Shown here piece by piece: positions 17,281 to 25,473 of a DNA stretch of 64,000 nt. The number at the start of each line of letters is the position of its first letter. Position 1 is the stretch's first letter. The notes beneath the pieces are model-generated. The model was not told where the DNA came from, did not search any database, and saw nothing but the letters and a program-made list of their open reading frames with translations. The position numbers and the translations under genes are program-made. The DNA is from Bacteroidia bacterium (GTDB lineage Bacteria > Bacteroidota > Bacteroidia > B-17B0 > Aurantibacillaceae): the NCBI GenBank assembly GCA_022842625.1, contig JALHPG010000001.1, forward strand, positions 124,001 to 188,000. Direction: 5' to 3'.

Positions 17281-19266
17281 ATGAAAAAAATCGCACTTGT
17301 TATTGCTCTTTTAGGCACAAATTTTATAAACGCCCAGCAACATTTTTGTTCTAAAGCAAAACAAACTTCAATGGCTTCTCAAATAAGCCATCAGGCAAGA
17401 ACATCGGCTTTAGCGCCACATATTTCGCACGAATTAAAATATGATGTAAAGTTTGTACACTTAAATTTAAATTGCGAGCGCACAAATAAACTTATTAGCG
17501 GAAACGTTAAAACCGTTGCTACGGTTACCATAGCGCCACTAGATACATTTATGACCATTTTACACGTTAACCACTCTGTTGATTCAGTTAGATTTAACGG
17601 CGCCTTGTTGCCATCTGTAAGAAAGGACAGTGCCGTAAAAGTTGGTTTACCGGCACCTTTAGGAATAGGCTCAACGTTTACAGTAGTTGTTTACTACAAT
17701 GGTAATGCACCCGTTGGAGGTTCTGCTATTGGTAGTGGTTATAGCTTTGGCACATCCGGATCATGGGGAAATCAAGTAAGCTGGAGTTTAAGTGAAGCTG
17801 TTGCTGCCTACCACTGGTGGCCATGTAAACAAATTCTTACCGACAAAATAGATTCGAGCTGGGTATTTGTTACTACCGATTCTACAAATAAAGTGGGTTC
17901 TAACGGCAAACTGCAAAACGTTGTAGTTGTTGGAAATAAAAAGCGATATGAATGGAAATCAAGAACACCAATTAATTACTATTTGATCTCTGTGGCTACT
18001 GCAAAGTATAAAGAATACAACCTTTACGCCAAACCGCAATATTTATTAAACGATTCGATTTTAATTCAAAATTATATTTACGATAACGCTATAAATAACC
18101 CACTTTTTAATACTCAAAAAACTCAACTTAATAAAATGCCGCAGGTAATGAATTTTTTATGTAAAATGTATGGCATGTACCCTTTTTACAAAGAAAAATA
18201 CGGTCATTGTATGGCACCCTTTGGCGGGGGAATGGAACACCAAACCATGACCAGCTTAGGCTTTTTTGATTATTATATTGATGCACACGAATTAGGCCAC
18301 CAATGGTGGGGAGATATTGTAACCTGCAAAAGCTGGGGCGATATTTGGATCAACGAAGGATTTGCTTCGTACTCTGAACATTTAGTGGCACAATATTTAG
18401 ACCCTTCAAACTTTAATACAAATTTAAATTCTGCACACAATAGTGTTATGTCTGCAACAGGAGGAAAAGTATATGTTACAGGCCAAGACACTATGAATTC
18501 GAATATTATTTTCGATTCGCGCTTAACGTACGATAAAGGTGGTTCAATTGTAAGAACCTTACAGTTTTTAACCAACAATGATACTGTTTGGTTTAATACT
18601 TTACGAGGCTTTCAAAATACTTTTAAAAATAGTAACGCTTCTGGAATTGACTTTAGAAATTACTATCAAACACAAACCGGTATTAACGCTACTCAATTTT
18701 TTAACCAATGGTTTTTTGGCGAAGGTTACCCAACCTTTAATGTGAAATTTTATTCTGCTCCAAATACCTGCATCATTAAAAGCACTCAAACAACAAGCTT
18801 TCCTTCATCTGTACCATTGTTTATTACACCAATGGAATACAAACTTACCCGTACAGGTTTTCCTGACACCACTGTAAGAGTAATGCATAGCAATGCGATC
18901 GAAAATTATACTTTTAATTTACTTGGCACAGTTACCGGAGTGGTGTGCGACCCAAATAATTGGGTGATAAATAAAGTAATAGGGCCAACATTTGATTCCT
19001 CATTAGGCTTTGATGAATTAGGTGCATCGGCTTATGATATTAAAATTGGTCCAAATCCAACTAAAGGAATTATTGCCATAAATACAACTCAAAGTTTTGA
19101 AGGCAGGGTTATGGTGCTTGACATAAATGGTAAGCAGTTAATTGATAAAAAACTAGCGTCAGAAACATCATTAGATATTAGCGCCTACGCTAATGGAATT
19201 TATCTTGTTAAAATTACTGATGCAAATGGAATTGAAAAATATTCTCAAAAAATAATTAAGGATTAG
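17281..19266 (+). CDS. Secreted M1-family aminopeptidase with T9SS sorting domain
   Basis: This 661-residue exported zinc peptidase has a signal peptide (MKKIALVIALLGTNFINAQ), the M1 beta-saddle N-terminal domain, GGGMEHQTM (the GAMEN-like exopeptidase loop) and the zinc site HELGHQWWGDIV followed by WINEGFASYSEH (HExxH-x18-E, near residues 335-360). The downstream Tyr region lies in TYDKGGSIVR. The last about 75 residues (IGPNPTKGIIAINTT ... NGIYLVKITDANG) form a T9SS type A sorting domain, so it is probably anchored on or released from the cell surface. It most likely degrades peptides outside the cell. Confidence 0.92.
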   Translation: MKKIALVIALLGTNFINAQQHFCSKAKQTSMASQISHQARTSALAPHISHELKYDVKFVHLNLNCERTNKLISGNVKTVATVTIAPLDTFMTILHVNHSVDSVRFNGALLPSVRKDSAVKVGLPAPLGIGSTFTVVVYYNGNAPVGGSAIGSGYSFGTSGSWGNQVSWSLSEAVAAYHWWPCKQILTDKIDSSWVFVTTDSTNKVGSNGKLQNVVVVGNKKRYEWKSRTPINYYLISVATAKYKEYNLYAKPQYLLNDSILIQNYIYDNAINNPLFNTQKTQLNKMPQVMNFLCKMYGMYPFYKEKYGHCMAPFGGGMEHQTMTSLGFFDYYIDAHELGHQWWGDIVTCKSWGDIWINEGFASYSEHLVAQYLDPSNFNTNLNSAHNSVMSATGGKVYVTGQDTMNSNIIFDSRLTYDKGGSIVRTLQFLTNNDTVWFNTLRGFQNTFKNSNASGIDFRNYYQTQTGINATQFFNQWFFGEGYPTFNVKFYSAPNTCIIKSTQTTSFPSSVPLFITPMEYKLTRTGFPDTTVRVMHSNAIENYTFNLLGTVTGVVCDPNNWVINKVIGPTFDSSLGFDELGASAYDIKIGPNPTKGIIAINTTQSFEGRVMVLDINGKQLIDKKLASETSLDISAYANGIYLVKITDANGIEKYSQKIIKD

Positions 19267-19285
19267 TCTTATAAATAATTATCTT

Positions 19286-19320
19286 AAAAAAAGCCTTTCG
19301 TGAACGGAAGGCTTTTTTTT
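19286..19320 (+). terminator. Rho-independent terminator after the M1 peptidase gene
   Basis: The hairpin AAGCCTTTCGTGAACGGAAGGCTT with a tetraloop-sized loop is flanked by A7 on the left and T8 at 19313-19320. It lies 20 nt after the stop and can act on both strands. Confidence 0.85.
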
Positions 19321-19321
19321 G

Positions 19322-19398
19322 TGGCTCCGCTCAGAATCCCCGCCTGAATGACTCAGTCGTGCAGGGAACTGAGATCTAAAGTTTAGGAAACTTCTATC
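19322..19398 (-). pseudogene. tRNA-Arg(CCT) 3' relic split by a 27-nt palindrome
   Basis: Read on the - strand this gives GATAGAAG, then GTTTCCTAAAC (an anticodon loop TTCCTAA with CCT, as in the intact gene nearby), then CTCAGTTC, a 27-nt insert at 19339-19365, then GATTCTGAG and CGGAGCC-A. Removing the insert restores a perfect T arm: stem CTCAG/CTGAG with loop TTCGATT. The D-arm to anticodon-stem junction is about 5 nt too short and the 5' half is missing here, so it cannot be a working tRNA. The matching 5' half seems to lie at 19761-19840. Confidence 0.65.
19339..19365 (-). repeat. REP-like palindrome, short copy
   Basis: On the - strand the element begins CCTGCACGACTGA and ends GTCATTCAGGCGGG, 27 nt in all. 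Its ends match those of the 56-nt copy at 19768-19823 (CCCGCCCGACTGA ... GTCGTTCGGGCGGG). It interrupts the T loop of the tRNA relic. Confidence 0.6.
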
Positions 19399-19431
19399 GC
19401 TTATCAACTGTATTAACTGGTAGCTTTGATT

Positions 19432-19653
19432 TCAAAAACCTGCGACCTGCAGCTGTTTTAAAATACTTTCTCTTTTAATAGCTTCTGCTCTTGTTTTAAA
19501 CTCTTCAGAATAAATTAATTCAAATGGAATTTTATTTTTTATTGACTGTGTTTGTCCGGAATTATGTTGTTGTAATCTTTTCTGCAGGTCTTCACAATAT
19601 CCTTTGTAAAAAAAGCCATCAATTTTACTTTGAATAATATAAGTAAAAAGCAT
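19432..19653 (-). CDS. GIY-YIG nuclease-domain protein
   Basis: From ATG 19653 the product (73 residues) is MLFTYIIQSKIDGFFYKGYC..., with the two short GIY-YIG strands degenerated to TYI and YKG, the Arg helix DLQKRLQQHNSG, and the conserved Glu in EAIKRESILKQL. This class of small GIY-YIG proteins (UPF0213-like) has uncertain function. An upstream in-frame start would translate the 3' end of the tRNA gene (VRFPPRL), an artefact often seen in this setting. The gene starts 16 nt after the tRNA 3' end on the same strand, so it is probably cotranscribed with it. It ends a little early (LQVAGF). Confidence 0.75.
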   Translation of the reverse strand: MLFTYIIQSKIDGFFYKGYCEDLQKRLQQHNSGQTQSIKNKIPFELIYSEEFKTRAEAIKRESILKQLQVAGF

Positions 19654-19668
19654 TAAAAAAATATTATG

Positions 19669-19740
19669 TAGTCTCGGCGGGAATCGAACCCGCATTTAGC
19701 GTTTAGGAAACGCTCGTTCTATCCATTGAACTACGAAACC
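19669..19740 (-). tRNA. tRNA-Arg (anticodon CCT)
   Basis: The - strand folds as a cloverleaf of 72 nt: acceptor GGTTTCG with CGAGACT, D arm GTTC-AATGGATA-GAAC, anticodon arm AGCGT-TTCCTAA-ACGCT (anticodon CCT, reading AGG), T arm GCGGG-TTCGATT-CCCGC, discriminator A. Pair 1:72 is G-U. No CCA is encoded. It is flanked by two decayed relatives. Confidence 0.92.
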
Positions 19741-19760
19741 ATTAAAACTACATCTTCTAA

Positions 19761-19840
19761 TTCTATCCCCGCCCGAACGACCTAACAGATTGATTCATTT
19801 ATGCAATCGTTCAGTCGGGCGGGCATTGAACTACGGTGCC
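19761..19840 (-). pseudogene. tRNA 5' relic with a 56-nt palindrome in the D loop
   Basis: On the - strand this reads GGCACCGTAGTTCAATG, a 56-nt insert (19768-19823), then GATAGAA. Deleting the insert gives GTTCAATGGATAGAA, identical to the D arm of the intact tRNA-Arg 20 nt further along. No anticodon arm or T arm follows before that gene. Its acceptor half GGCACCG would pair, with one mismatch, with CGGAGCC of the 3' relic at 19322-19398, so the two could be halves of one broken gene. Confidence 0.6.
19768..19823. repeat. REP-like palindrome, long copy
   Basis: CCCGCCCGA at 19768-19776 pairs with TCGGGCGGG at 19815-19823, and ACGA (19777-19780) with TCGT (19807-19810), giving an imperfect hairpin about 56 nt long. 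Its ends match those of the 27-nt copy at 19339. Confidence 0.7.
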
Positions 19841-19954
19841 GGTTTTTATGGGAAACAAAAGTACTAAAAAAAGTCAATGTCCTTGTAAAAATAACAAGTA
19901 ATAAAACAGACTAAAACAAAAATTCATTTTTTTATCTGCATATTTGTAAAGCAT

Positions 19955-21013
19955 ATGCCTATTACGAAATTAAACATACAAGAGTTTTTACAAGCAACTC
20001 AAGGTCAACTTATTTTTGATGTAAGAAGTCCGGGAGAGTATGAACACGCGCATATTCCAAACGCCTTTTCATTACCACTGTTTACTAATGAAGAGCGTAA
20101 AGTTGTAGGCACTGCTTATAAACAAGAGAGCAGAGAGAAAGCGATCAAAATTGGTCTTGATTATTTTGGAACAAAAACCGTAAAATTAATTGAGGAAGTT
20201 GAAAAATTAATTGCCGTTAAAAAAAACGGGTCAAAAGAAATTGGCGTGCATTGTTGGCGCGGAGGCATGCGTAGCGCGGCCATTGCCTGGCTTTTAGATC
20301 TATATGGCTTTAAAGTTTATTTATTAAATGGTGGTTACAAGGCATACCGTAACTGGGTAATACAACAGTTCGATAAAAAATATGACATGCGTATTGTTGG
20401 CGGATATACCGGAAGTAATAAAACAGGAGTTATAGAAGAATTAAAAAGTTCAGGTGAAAAAACGATCGATCTGGAAGGTCTTGCTGCTCATAAAGGTTCT
20501 GCCTTTGGAAATCTGGAACAACACCCGCAACCTTCTCAAGAAATGTTTGAAAATTTGCTTGCCGCTGAGCTTGATAAACATGAGTTAAATAAAAATTCCA
20601 ATATTATTTTTTTAGAAGACGAAAGCCAGCGAATAGGAAACATCAATATTCCGGTGCCGTTATATAATAATATGCGCGAACACCCGGTTGTGTTTTTAAA
20701 TATTCCGTTTGAAGAGCGTCTCCAACATATTCTTAATGATTATGGCACCCACGGTAAGGATAAATTGGTTACCGCTATCATGCGCATCAAAAAAAAATTA
20801 GGTGGATTAGAAACTAAAAATGCGATCAATTTTATTTTAGAAGATGATCTGAAAAGTTGTTTTACATTGTTGTTAAATTATTACGATAAGCTTTACCTAA
20901 AAAGCACTTACAAAAGAGAAGACGCAGAAACAAAAATTAAAAAATTAGATTTTGATTCTGTTAACGCAAAAATAAATACCGAAAAAATACTTCAACATGT
21001 CTACAACAGATAA
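19955..21013 (+). CDS. selU: tRNA 2-selenouridine synthase
   Basis: SelU (MnmH) converts 2-thiouridine at the wobble position of certain tRNAs to 2-selenouridine via a geranylated intermediate, using selenophosphate. The 352-residue protein has an N-terminal rhodanese domain (LIFDVRSPGEYEHAHIPNA; catalytic Cys in HCWRGGMRSAA at about residue 96) and a C-terminal P-loop domain. The P-loop reads GGYTGSNKT, with Asn where the final Gly (GSGKT) is expected. The next gene, selD, overlaps by 17 nt and supplies the selenium donor, so the pair forms a selenation operon. Confidence 0.93.
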   Translation: MPITKLNIQEFLQATQGQLIFDVRSPGEYEHAHIPNAFSLPLFTNEERKVVGTAYKQESREKAIKIGLDYFGTKTVKLIEEVEKLIAVKKNGSKEIGVHCWRGGMRSAAIAWLLDLYGFKVYLLNGGYKAYRNWVIQQFDKKYDMRIVGGYTGSNKTGVIEELKSSGEKTIDLEGLAAHKGSAFGNLEQHPQPSQEMFENLLAAELDKHELNKNSNIIFLEDESQRIGNINIPVPLYNNMREHPVVFLNIPFEERLQHILNDYGTHGKDKLVTAIMRIKKKLGGLETKNAINFILEDDLKSCFTLLLNYYDKLYLKSTYKREDAETKIKKLDFDSVNAKINTEKILQHVYNR

Positions 21014-22058
21014 TACGTTCGCTCTTACACAATATGCTCATGGCGCAGGCTGCGGGTGTAAAATAGCACCACAAGTCCTTAAAGAAATATTACAAAGTTC
21101 GGTTACTCAACCTTCACAAAATTTATTGGTAGGCAATAGCAGTAATGATGATGCGGCAGTTTACGATCTTGGAAATGGGAATGCATTAATTTCGACTACC
21201 GATTTTTTTATGCCAATTGTTGATGATGCTTTTGACTTTGGACGCATAGCAGCAGCAAATGCGATCAGCGATGTGTATGCCATGGGAGGCAAACCGATTT
21301 TAGCCTTAGCAATATTAGGCTGGCCAATTCAAAAACTACCAACTAGCTTAGCGCAAAGAGTTATTGAAGGCGCTAGAACTGTCTGCGCCGAAGCGGGAAT
21401 AGCCCTAGCGGGCGGTCATAGTATTGATACATTAGAACCAATGTTTGGTCTTTCAGTAAACGGATTAATTGAAATAAAACATCTTAAAAAAAACGACACG
21501 GCTCAAGAAGGCGATCTACTTTTTTTAACCAAAGCCATTGGTGTTGGTGTTTTATCTACAGCGCAAAAAAGAGGTTTGCTAAAGGAAGATGACAAAACAA
21601 CCTTAATTAAACAACTTACGCAATTAAATAGTTTTGGAGAAAAATTAGGTGCAGTTGCCGGAGTAACTGCTGTTACTGACGTTACAGGCTTTGGTTTATT
21701 AGGCCATTTAATTGAAATGGCACAAGGCAGTAATTTATCGGCAGTAGTTAATTATTCAAACGTTCCAAAAATTGAAGGGATCTCTTTTTATTTAAATCAA
21801 AATACAATCCCCGATGCGACCTTTAGAAATTGGAATGCTTATAGCGTCATTACCGAAATAGAGGGCGATGTAAATGTAATGGAGGCTTTTAATTTATTAC
21901 CCGATCCGCAAACAAACGGCGGACTATTATTTTCAGTTAAACCCGATTCCGTTAACGAAATAATAGCATTGTTGAAAGAAAACGGATTGGAAAAATTTAT
22001 CACACCTATTGGTAAAATGATAAAAAAAGAGGAAAAAGTAATACGGGTTGAGAAATAA
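20997..22058 (+). CDS. selD: Selenide, water dikinase (selenophosphate synthetase)
   Basis: SelD makes selenophosphate from selenide and ATP. The 353-residue protein starts MSTTDNTFALTQYAHGAGCGCKIAP, with the catalytic Cys/Lys pair in GCGCK in the ordinary Cys (not Sec) form, and has DDAAVYDLGNGNALISTTDFF, DVYAMGGKPILALAI, GGHSIDTLEPMFGL and the late DPQTNGGLLFSV. It starts inside the last codons of selU. No selA, selB or tRNA-Sec is visible, so selenophosphate is probably used for tRNA only. Confidence 0.95.
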   Translation: MSTTDNTFALTQYAHGAGCGCKIAPQVLKEILQSSVTQPSQNLLVGNSSNDDAAVYDLGNGNALISTTDFFMPIVDDAFDFGRIAAANAISDVYAMGGKPILALAILGWPIQKLPTSLAQRVIEGARTVCAEAGIALAGGHSIDTLEPMFGLSVNGLIEIKHLKKNDTAQEGDLLFLTKAIGVGVLSTAQKRGLLKEDDKTTLIKQLTQLNSFGEKLGAVAGVTAVTDVTGFGLLGHLIEMAQGSNLSAVVNYSNVPKIEGISFYLNQNTIPDATFRNWNAYSVITEIEGDVNVMEAFNLLPDPQTNGGLLFSVKPDSVNEIIALLKENGLEKFITPIGKMIKKEEKVIRVEK

Positions 22059-22075
22059 ATTAATACCTATCTTTG
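22048..22075 (+). promoter_or_regulatory. Promoter for nadK inside the end of selD
   Basis: TTG at 22048-22050 and TATCTTTG at 22068-22075 are 17 nt apart. The -7 box ends 4 nt before the nadK ATG at 22080, so a leaderless or near-leaderless transcript is predicted. Confidence 0.5.
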
Positions 22076-22079
22076 AATT

Positions 22080-22958
22080 ATGAAAATTGCTGTTTACGCA
22101 CGTTCAACAAAAGATAATCATTCTGCCTACATTGAGCAGATCTACACTATCCTTAAAGGTGAGAAAGTCGATCTTATCATCCACGAACCGTATTATAATT
22201 TCTTAAAACAAAATTACAACTTTACTATTCCTATCTCAACATTTTCAACTTCGGAAGAATTAATTTCACAGGCAGATTATTTAATTTGTTTAGGCGGAGA
22301 CGGCACCATGCTTGAAACTGTTGCCTTGGTTAAAAATTCGGGCATCCCTGTTTTAGGTGTAAACACCGGGCGTTTAGGTTTTTTAGCCTCTGTAAATAAA
22401 GACGATCTAGCAAAAGCACTACAGCAATTATTAAAAGAAAAATTTACATTAGATAAACGTGAGTTAATTGAAATTACCGGTTGTTCGCAATGCTTTGGTG
22501 ATGTAAATTATGCATTGAACGAATTTACAATTCATAAAAAAGATAGTAGTGCTATGATCAATATAGACACCTATATTGATGATGTTTTTCTTAACTCTTA
22601 TTTTGCCGACGGATTAATTGTTGCAACACCAACAGGCTCTACAGCCTATTCTTTAAGTTGCGGCGGCCCGATCATGATGCCCGATTCTGATAATTTTATT
22701 ATTACACCAATTGCCCCGCATAATTTAACAGTTAGACCAATTGTTGTTTCAAACAATAAAAAAATTAGTTTTAAAGTGAGTGGCAGAAGTGATAGTTTTA
22801 ATATTGCTCTTGATTCACGAAGCGCACAAATACCATCTAACTCTGAGATCATAATAAAAAAGGCTGATTTCAGAATAAATTTAATAAATCTGGAAGGACA
22901 ACATTTCTTTACTACACTTCGTAATAAAATGATGTGGGGTTTAGATAGAAGGTACTAG
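22080..22958 (+). CDS. nadK: NAD kinase
   Basis: NadK phosphorylates NAD to NADP. The 292-residue protein has LICLGGDGTMLETVAL (the GGDG motif with its catalytic Asp), GVNTGRLGFLA, LNEFTIHK, ADGLIVATPTGSTAYSLSCGGPI and the TPIAPHNLTVRPIV segment. Length and motifs are normal for the bacterial ATP-dependent family. It follows selD by 21 nt but has its own -7 box. Confidence 0.96.
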   Translation: MKIAVYARSTKDNHSAYIEQIYTILKGEKVDLIIHEPYYNFLKQNYNFTIPISTFSTSEELISQADYLICLGGDGTMLETVALVKNSGIPVLGVNTGRLGFLASVNKDDLAKALQQLLKEKFTLDKRELIEITGCSQCFGDVNYALNEFTIHKKDSSAMINIDTYIDDVFLNSYFADGLIVATPTGSTAYSLSCGGPIMMPDSDNFIITPIAPHNLTVRPIVVSNNKKISFKVSGRSDSFNIALDSRSAQIPSNSEIIIKKADFRINLINLEGQHFFTTLRNKMMWGLDRRY

Positions 22959-22976
22959 TATATCCAAAATATTATA

Positions 22977-23007
22977 TTGTTTTTTTGATGTTATTTTTTT
23001 AAATTTG
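22977..23007 (+). promoter_or_regulatory. Promoter of the first metalloprotease gene
   Basis: TTG at 22977-22979 and TAAATTTG at 23000-23007 are separated by 20 nt. The paralogue downstream has the same -7 box and the same spacing. Confidence 0.5.
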
Positions 23008-23024
23008 AATACATCAACAAACAA

Positions 23025-25319
23025 ATGAAAAAAACTACATTCCTACTATCTTTGGCATTGCTAATTAACGTTGGTTTAAATGCGCAAAGCAATAACGATA
23101 AATTTTGGTCGCCTATAAGCGAAAGCGCAATTAAAGTTGCCGGAAAAAGACAAATTATTCCAAACAAATATTTAGCATTTCAATTAATTGGAAGCGAATT
23201 AAAAACACAACTATCATCTGCTCCATCAGAAAGTAGTGTAAAGATCAACCAAAGCACTTGCATTATTTCATTACCATTACCTAATGGTACAATTCAAAAA
23301 TTTAAAGTGGTAGAAAGTCCTATTATGGAAAGAGACCTTGCTGCGGCTTATCCAAATATAAAGACATACAGCGTAAAAGGAATTGACGACCCCTATGCAA
23401 ACGGAAAATTAGATTGGAACGAATTTGGATTTCATGGCATGGTGCGTTCTATAAACGGCGATTTTTTCATTGATCCTTATTGCTTAAATAACGTAAAAGA
23501 TTATATCACCTATTACACTGCTGATTTTGAAAAAGATCCTTCACAAAAAATACCTGAGGTAGGTGTTATTCCAAATACAGATAAAGACCATATTTCTGCG
23601 CCTAAAAAAAAAACAGAAAGCGAAGCAAAACTAAATAGTACATCTCCGGCAACATGCGTTGGAGCGCAATTAAGAACTTACCGCTTAGCAGTAGCTTGTA
23701 CAGGAGAATATGCTGTAGCAGCAACAGGCTCAACAACGCCAACTATAGCTCAAACACTTGCTAAGATAGTTACAAGTGTTAATCGTGTAGATGGTGTTTA
23801 TGAAACAGAAGTTGCGGTGCGCTTAGTTTTAGTAGCAACACAAACTAATGTAATTTTTACAAACGCTGCCTCTGATCCGTTTAACGGAAATAATAATGCA
23901 AGTGTATTAATTGGTGAAAGTCAAAGTGTTATTACAAACGCAATTGGCTCTGCCAATTTTGATATTGGACATACCTTTAGTACCGGTGGTGGTGGTTTAG
24001 CGGGTCTGGGTGTAGTGTGCAGCAATTCACAAAAAGCAGGCGGGATAACCGGTAGCGGAAGCCCGGTTGGAGACCCTTACGATATTGATTATGTTGCGCA
24101 TGAAATTGGTCATCAATTTTCGGGGAACCACACTTTTAATTCTGTAGTAGGAAATTGTGGTGGTGGAAATAGAAATGGCTCTACAGCAGTTGAGCCGGGT
24201 AGCGGAATAACCATTATGGCCTACGCCGGAATTTGCGGCTCACAAGATATAGCTGCTAATAGTATTCCTTATTTTCACGCGATCAGTTATGATGAGATCG
24301 TAAATTTTACAAACTTTTACGGCGGTAACAGTTGCCCTGTTACAACTACTACCGGAAATAATCCACCTGTGGTTACAGGCTCAGGAAATTATGTTGTCCC
24401 TAAATCAACAGCCTTTATTTTAACGGGAAGCGCAACTGATCCTGATGGCGATTCACTTACGTTTTCATGGGAAGAAACAGAATTAGGCGTTGCCGGCAAT
24501 TGGAATTCAGGAAATCCAAATTATTTTAGATCATACACACCGGTAGTTTCACGATCAAGACTGTTCCCAAGACAAAGTGTTGTTTTATCCGGAAATTATG
24601 TTGCCACAAAAGGTGAATATGTTCCGGCAAGCGCACAACAGTTAGAGTTCAGATTAACTGCACGCGATAACAAAATGGGCGGCGGCGGCGTTTGTTATGC
24701 GATCAATAATATTACTATTGACAATTCAGGCCCTCTTTCAGTTACCTATCCAAATGCCGCCGGCATTTTCTGGAGTATTGGCACACAACAAACAATTACT
24801 TGGGCCGTTAACGGTACAGATGTTGCGCCGGTTAGCTGCGATTCGGTTAAAATACTGATATCCTATAATGGTGGTACAACCTATAGCGTTATGAATAATT
24901 CAACACTAAACGATGGCTCTGAAATAATCACAGTACCGACATTAACAGCAAGTATTTCTACATGCAGAATTAAAATAGAATCAAAAGGAAATATCTTTTA
25001 TGATATCAGTAATAATAATTTTGAAATTTCAACTAACGTTGGCATAAATCAAATATCAAAAAACAATCCTGTTGGATTAGCAGTTTGGCCAAATCCATTT
25101 ACAAACCAAATTAATTTTGCGGCAAATAATTTAAATAGCGAAAGTTTAACTGAGGTTAAAGTTATTGATGTGTTAGGAAAAACAATTGTTCAGTTTAACT
25201 ACAACAATAAATCCGAATTAAACGAAACGCTTGATTTATCAAAACTTAGTTCTGGGATGTATTTCATTAACATTTCTAACAATAGTAAACAATCAGTTTA
25301 CAGAATTATTAAAAATTAA
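23025..25319 (+). CDS. Secreted reprolysin-like zinc metalloprotease with T9SS domain (copy 1)
   Basis: This 764-residue protein has a signal peptide (about 1-20), a propeptide-like region to about 200 (CIISLPLPNGTIQKFKVVES, FGFHGMVRSINGDFFIDPY), then a metzincin catalytic domain with YRLAVACTGEYA, the zinc site HEIGHQFSGNHTF (HExxHxxxxxH) near residue 357 and a Met-turn GITIMAYAGIC. After it come a PKD/Ig-like stretch (GSATDPDGDSLTFSWEE), a further beta domain and a T9SS type A sorting domain (WPNPFTNQINFAANN ... LSSGMYFINISNN). It should be exported to the surface and cleave proteins outside the cell. A close paralogue follows. Confidence 0.92.
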   Translation: MKKTTFLLSLALLINVGLNAQSNNDKFWSPISESAIKVAGKRQIIPNKYLAFQLIGSELKTQLSSAPSESSVKINQSTCIISLPLPNGTIQKFKVVESPIMERDLAAAYPNIKTYSVKGIDDPYANGKLDWNEFGFHGMVRSINGDFFIDPYCLNNVKDYITYYTADFEKDPSQKIPEVGVIPNTDKDHISAPKKKTESEAKLNSTSPATCVGAQLRTYRLAVACTGEYAVAATGSTTPTIAQTLAKIVTSVNRVDGVYETEVAVRLVLVATQTNVIFTNAASDPFNGNNNASVLIGESQSVITNAIGSANFDIGHTFSTGGGGLAGLGVVCSNSQKAGGITGSGSPVGDPYDIDYVAHEIGHQFSGNHTFNSVVGNCGGGNRNGSTAVEPGSGITIMAYAGICGSQDIAANSIPYFHAISYDEIVNFTNFYGGNSCPVTTTTGNNPPVVTGSGNYVVPKSTAFILTGSATDPDGDSLTFSWEETELGVAGNWNSGNPNYFRSYTPVVSRSRLFPRQSVVLSGNYVATKGEYVPASAQQLEFRLTARDNKMGGGGVCYAINNITIDNSGPLSVTYPNAAGIFWSIGTQQTITWAVNGTDVAPVSCDSVKILISYNGGTTYSVMNNSTLNDGSEIITVPTLTASISTCRIKIESKGNIFYDISNNNFEISTNVGINQISKNNPVGLAVWPNPFTNQINFAANNLNSESLTEVKVIDVLGKTIVQFNYNNKSELNETLDLSKLSSGMYFINISNNSKQSVYRIIKN

Positions 25320-25424
25320 TTGCTGTTGAATTTAATTATTTAAGGGATAAACGGCTATTATTTAGTGTTACTATCCTTTCTTTTACTAATTCCCAATTTT
25401 AACAAAGTAAACTACATGTATTAG

Positions 25425-25455
25425 TTGCTTGTAGAATTTATATTATTTAAATTTG
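25425..25455 (+). promoter_or_regulatory. Promoter of the second metalloprotease gene
   Basis: TTG at 25425-25427 and TAAATTTG at 25448-25455 with 20 nt between them, identical in layout to the promoter of copy 1. The ATG at 25474 follows 18 nt later. Confidence 0.5.
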
Positions 25456-25473
25456 AGATATAACACTCAAATC

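Noticed and set aside
19654-19695. Upstream start of the GIY-YIG gene
   Set aside because: It would translate the 3' end of the tRNA-Arg gene (RVRFPPRL), a known artefact.
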